From Gammaproteobacteria bacterium (lineage in GTDB: Bacteria > Pseudomonadota > Gammaproteobacteria > Enterobacterales > Alteromonadaceae), in NCBI GenBank assembly GCA_027484495.1, contig JAIXSW010000102.1:1-7738 (forward strand): 7,738 nucleotides of DNA, written 5' to 3'. Below are positions 4,284-7,738 of this stretch, one piece after another. The notes beneath the pieces were generated by a model that saw nothing but the letters and a program-made list of their open reading frames with translations, did no database searches and had not been told where the DNA came from. The position numbers and the translations under genes were made by a program. Positions within the stretch are counted from its first letter, which is position 1. Every line of letters starts with the position of its first letter.

Positions 4284-6292
4284 GCTTTAGCTCCGGCGTC
4301 TGCGCTGAAATCGACCAGCTCGGCACCGTCTTTGACCAGATCGCCGGCTTGATAGAACACGCTGTTCACCACGCCATCGGCTGGGGCTTTGATGGCATAT
4401 TCCATTTTCATCGCTTCCATCACCAATAAAGTATCACCAGCTTGCACACGTTGACCGGCACTGGCCATCACAGCAACGACAGTGCCGTTCATTGGTGCTT
4501 TTAAGCTACCGGCGGACTCATCTGCTGCGGCCACTTCAACCTGGGTTTGATAAACAAAGTCAAAGCGTTGGTGGCGGATAAATACTGAGACCATCTTTTG
4601 CTGGCCATTTTGTTGGTACTGGCTGACGCGCACCTGGAACTGATGCTGGCTGCCTTGCGCACCGGATAAGGTGGCGGTCAGCACGTCAGCATTCAGTTCG
4701 GCTTTGGCTTCGATACAATAATCACCAACACAGAGTTGATGGCCCGTTGCCGTGCTTTGGATCTGGACCTGTTGTGCTACCTCGCCATGTTGCAGCGTAA
4801 AGCGCACTTGTGCTGCTTCGTTTAAGCGCCAACCGTAGCCGCAACTCCATGGCGAATTGCCGGAGGTTTTCGGTTGTTGCAACAGCAATAAATACAGCGC
4901 TGCCAGCAATAAGGCTTGCTGTGGTTCGGATTGCTCCGGCGCGAACAGTTCGGCCTGATGATGTTCAATAAAATGCGTATCGAGTTCGGCAGCGGCAAAA
5001 GCCGGATGCGACACCAGACGGCTCAGGAAAGCTAAATTGGTTTTGACACCGGCGATACGATAGTCATCGAGCGCACGGCGCATCCGCGCGATGGCAAGGT
5101 CGCGGCTCTCGTCCCAGACGATTAGCTTGGCGATCATTGGGTCATAAAATGGCGATACTTCGTCATATTCGACCACGCCGGTATCGACCCGAACATGGCG
5201 ATGCTCATCCGGCTGGCGCAGGTAAGTCAGTTTTCCGGTCGCCGGCAGGAAGTTGTTGTCCGGATCTTCGGCATAAACCCGCACTTCAATGGCATGGCCA
5301 TCGAGCGGAATGTCCGCTTGCGTCAGCGGCAACGGCTGATTGCTCGCGACCAGTAACTGCCATTTCACCAAGTCCTGACCGGTGATCATCTCAGTAACCG
5401 GATGTTCCACCTGCAACCGCGTGTTCATTTCCATAAAATAGAAAGAACCGTCTTCGTCAAACAGGAATTCAACGGTGCCGGCACCGGCATAACCGATGGC
5501 TTTGGCCGCGGTGACGGCAGCTTCGCCCATCGCTTTACGCTGCTCGGCGCTGAAATTTGGCGCTGGCGCTTCTTCAATCACTTTCTGGTGTCGGCGCTGG
5601 ATAGAACAATCGCGCTCGTGCAAATAAACCGCATTGCCAAAATTGTCGGCAAACACCTGAATTTCCACGTGACGGGGTTTGGTCAGGTAGCGCTCCATCA
5701 GGATCTTGTCATTGCCAAAACCATTCAGCGCTTCGCGTTTGGCGCTGTGCAGCTGCTCGAGAAACTCGGCAGCTTGCCAGACCACTTTCATGCCTTTGCC
5801 ACCGCCGCCGTATGCCGCTTTGAGCAACAACGGATAGCCGATGCGATTTGCTTCTGCGGCCAGGAACTGCTCATCCTGATTATCGCCATGATAACCAGGC
5901 ACCAGCGGGACGCTGGCTTTACTCATAATTTCTTTGGCGGCGCTTTTCGACCCCATCGCCGCAATCGCTGGCACTGGCGGACCAATAAAGACTACGCCTG
6001 CGTTGGCGCATGCTTCGGCAAAGCCTTCGTTTTCACTTAAAAAGCCATAACCCGGGTGGATGGCCTGGGCGCCGCTTTGTATGGCAATTTGCAGAATTTT
6101 ATCGGCGCGCAGATAACTGTCTTTTGACGCGGCCGGGCCTAACAAAAAGGCTTCGTCGGCCATTTGCACATGGCGGGCGTTGGCGTCGGCTTCGGAATAG
6201 ACGGCGACACAGCGAATGCCCAGCTTTTGGGCGGTTTTGATCACGCGGCAGGCAATTTCGCCGCGATTGGCAATCAGAATTTTGCTAAACAT
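4280..6292 (-). CDS. liuD: Methylcrotonyl-CoA carboxylase alpha (biotin-containing) subunit
   Basis: This 670-residue subunit is the usual length of 3-methylcrotonyl-CoA carboxylase alpha subunits. Residues 1 to about 445 form biotin carboxylase: KILIANRGEIACRV at the start, HPGYGFLSEN (79-88), the ATP-grasp glycine loop GGGGKGM (162-168), HERDCSIQRRHQKVIEEAP (225-243) and EMNTRLQVEHPVTE (288-301). Residues about 475-585 are the less conserved linker domain that contacts the beta subunit. The C-terminal biotinyl domain (about 597-664) has the EAMKM motif with Lys629 as the biotin attachment site. The protein needs a biotin ligase encoded elsewhere. With LiuB it carboxylates 3-methylcrotonyl-CoA to 3-methylglutaconyl-CoA using ATP and bicarbonate. 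Acetyl-, propionyl- and geranyl-CoA carboxylase alpha subunits are similar; the liuB, liuC and liuE neighbours decide in favour of methylcrotonyl-CoA. It starts 14 bases after liuC, with AGGA nine bases before the ATG, and overlaps liuE by 4 bases. Confidence 0.95.
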   Translation of the reverse strand: MFSKILIANRGEIACRVIKTAQKLGIRCVAVYSEADANARHVQMADEAFLLGPAASKDSYLRADKILQIAIQSGAQAIHPGYGFLSENEGFAEACANAGVVFIGPPVPAIAAMGSKSAAKEIMSKASVPLVPGYHGDNQDEQFLAAEANRIGYPLLLKAAYGGGGKGMKVVWQAAEFLEQLHSAKREALNGFGNDKILMERYLTKPRHVEIQVFADNFGNAVYLHERDCSIQRRHQKVIEEAPAPNFSAEQRKAMGEAAVTAAKAIGYAGAGTVEFLFDEDGSFYFMEMNTRLQVEHPVTEMITGQDLVKWQLLVASNQPLPLTQADIPLDGHAIEVRVYAEDPDNNFLPATGKLTYLRQPDEHRHVRVDTGVVEYDEVSPFYDPMIAKLIVWDESRDLAIARMRRALDDYRIAGVKTNLAFLSRLVSHPAFAAAELDTHFIEHHQAELFAPEQSEPQQALLLAALYLLLLQQPKTSGNSPWSCGYGWRLNEAAQVRFTLQHGEVAQQVQIQSTATGHQLCVGDYCIEAKAELNADVLTATLSGAQGSQHQFQVRVSQYQQNGQQKMVSVFIRHQRFDFVYQTQVEVAAADESAGSLKAPMNGTVVAVMASAGQRVQAGDTLLVMEAMKMEYAIKAPADGVVNSVFYQAGDLVKDGAELVDFSADAGAKA

Positions 6293-6306
6293 CTGGGCTT
6301 TTCCTG

Positions 6307-7161
6307 TTATTGGCCTGCGTTAAGGGCAGGTTGCCATGCCGGCGTGCGTTTATCTAAAAAGGCCGTTAAGCCTTCCTGGCCTTCAGCAGACACCCGAATG
6401 GCCGCGATACGGCGTGACGTTTCGGCGATAGTGTCGGCACTAAGCGGTTGGTCGGCGACATAAGCGACTAAGGCTTTGGCGGCTACTACGGCCTGCGGGC
6501 TGTTGGCAATGATGGCATCTATCAGCGGCTGTGCTTTGGTGCGTAAGGCCGCTTGCTCGTCACGACCTGTCTGTTCGCTGCCCGCGGTGTCAGTTGCCGC
6601 GATGTCACTGATGAGACCAAGCTGCAAAGCTGTCACCGCATCGAAGCGTTCAGCGGTGGTGAAATAGCGCCGGCTGGCGCGCTCACCAATAGCGCGTACG
6701 ACATAGGGGCTGATCACAGCCGGGATCAGACCGATTTTGACTTCACTTAAACAAAAACTGGCTTTAGGCGTGGCAATGGCCATGTCGCAGCAGGCTACCA
6801 GGCCAACAGCGCCGCCAAAGGCAGCGCCTTGCACTAAGGCGATCACCGGCAATGGAAAGCGATTGAGCTTTTCCATCAACAGCGCCAACGCGCCGGCATC
6901 GGTCAAATTTTGCTGATAATCTTTTTGCGCCATCGCGCGCATCCAGTTTAAATCCGCGCCGGCTGAAAAGTTTTTGCCGGTCGATTCCAGCAGCAATACG
7001 CGTAAACCGGGCAGGGCGGCTAACTCGTCGAGTGCTTTGATTAATTCAGCGATCATCAGATCGCCAAAGGCATTGTGCAGTTCTGGCCGGTTCAGGCGCA
7101 GCACGCCGACGTAATCACTTTCAGCGCCATAGGCGAGGAATTCGGTTTGGGTCAGTGGCAT
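6307..7161 (-). CDS. liuC: Methylglutaconyl-CoA hydratase (enoyl-CoA hydratase family)
   Basis: This 284-residue crotonase-fold enzyme is predicted to hydrate 3-methylglutaconyl-CoA to HMG-CoA. Visible family features are LNRPELHNAF (residues 23-32), the oxyanion-hole region SAGADLNWM (66-74) and the second oxyanion loop GAAFGGAVGLVACCDMAIA (112-130). SEVKIGLIPAVISPYV (139-154) carries Glu140, which aligns with the second catalytic glutamate of rat mitochondrial crotonase. The position of the first crotonase glutamate is a glycine here (Gly120 in GGAVGL), which as far as I recall is usual for LiuC-type proteins. It is therefore probably not a defect. The segment at about 188-208 (ATDTAGSEQTGRDEQAALRT) is a slightly long hydrophilic insert. 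The start at 7161 has AAGGA eight bases upstream, overlapping the liuB stop. Its position between liuB and liuD specifies the pathway role; from sequence alone it would be only a generic enoyl-CoA hydratase. Confidence 0.9.
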   Translation of the reverse strand: MPLTQTEFLAYGAESDYVGVLRLNRPELHNAFGDLMIAELIKALDELAALPGLRVLLLESTGKNFSAGADLNWMRAMAQKDYQQNLTDAGALALLMEKLNRFPLPVIALVQGAAFGGAVGLVACCDMAIATPKASFCLSEVKIGLIPAVISPYVVRAIGERASRRYFTTAERFDAVTALQLGLISDIAATDTAGSEQTGRDEQAALRTKAQPLIDAIIANSPQAVVAAKALVAYVADQPLSADTIAETSRRIAAIRVSAEGQEGLTAFLDKRTPAWQPALNAGQ

Positions 7162-7169
7162 GATCGTTT

Positions 7170-7172
7170 TCC

Positions 7173-7174
<2 letters not shown>
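7170..7174 (-). promoter_or_regulatory. Ribosome binding site of liuC overlapping the liuB stop
   Basis: AAGGA on the minus strand, eight bases before the liuC ATG, shares bases with the TAA that ends liuB. The layout is like that at scoA-scoB and suggests translational coupling. Confidence 0.6.

Positions 7175-7738
<564 letters not shown>

Noticed and set aside
5402..6040. A 212-codon plus-strand open frame opposite liuD
   Set aside because: It lies wholly antisense to the conserved biotin carboxylase domain of liuD. Its product resembles no known family and it has no convincing ribosome binding site. Long antisense frames are expected opposite genes of this base composition.

Overview
This window carries most of a leucine (and acyclic-terpene-type) degradation operon from a proteobacterium, together with two unrelated small transcription units. 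The GC content is moderate and the operon has the LiuBCDE order. AT-rich spacers, an AraC/GlxA-type regulator and CoA-transferase genes appended to the liu genes suggest a marine or freshwater gammaproteobacterium of the Rheinheimera/Alishewanella/Shewanella kind. The genus is an inference from protein character only; no search was run.

Left part (1-1838). The first 40 bases are the 5' end of a minus-strand gene with a very strong ribosome binding site and what looks like the start of a signal peptide. It is divergent from a full-length GlxA-type regulator (133-1113, DJ-1/PfpI-like domain plus AraC helix-turn-helix). The 92-base spacer between them contains a perfect 6+1+6 palindrome. Next comes a 167-residue membrane protein with two predicted helices and a C-terminal domain resembling the bacterial PH-like family bPH_5 (1230-1733). 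A symmetrical A/hairpin/T terminator (1794-1821) separates this gene from the convergent operon.

Right part (1839-7738), all on the minus strand. In transcription order the genes are liuB (3' part only, cut by the window end), liuC, liuD, liuE, scoA and scoB. Junctions are tight: 11 bases for liuB-liuC, 14 for liuC-liuD, a 4-base ATGA overlap for liuD-liuE and 10 for scoA-scoB. The exception is a 122-base gap between liuE and scoA. The gene products form one pathway. LiuB/LiuD carboxylate 3-methylcrotonyl-CoA, LiuC hydrates 3-methylglutaconyl-CoA to HMG-CoA, and LiuE cleaves HMG-CoA to acetyl-CoA and acetoacetate. The ScoA/ScoB transferase then activates acetoacetate with succinyl-CoA to acetoacetyl-CoA, ready for thiolysis. 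Isovaleryl-CoA dehydrogenase (LiuA) and a LiuR-type regulator would be expected just beyond the right edge.

Nothing in the window amounts to a clearly new system. The points most worth a second look are the liuE-scoA gap (hairpin, CA-repeat leader, open in-frame extension of scoA), the divergent GlxA regulator and its hidden partner gene, and the uncharacterised PH-like membrane protein.
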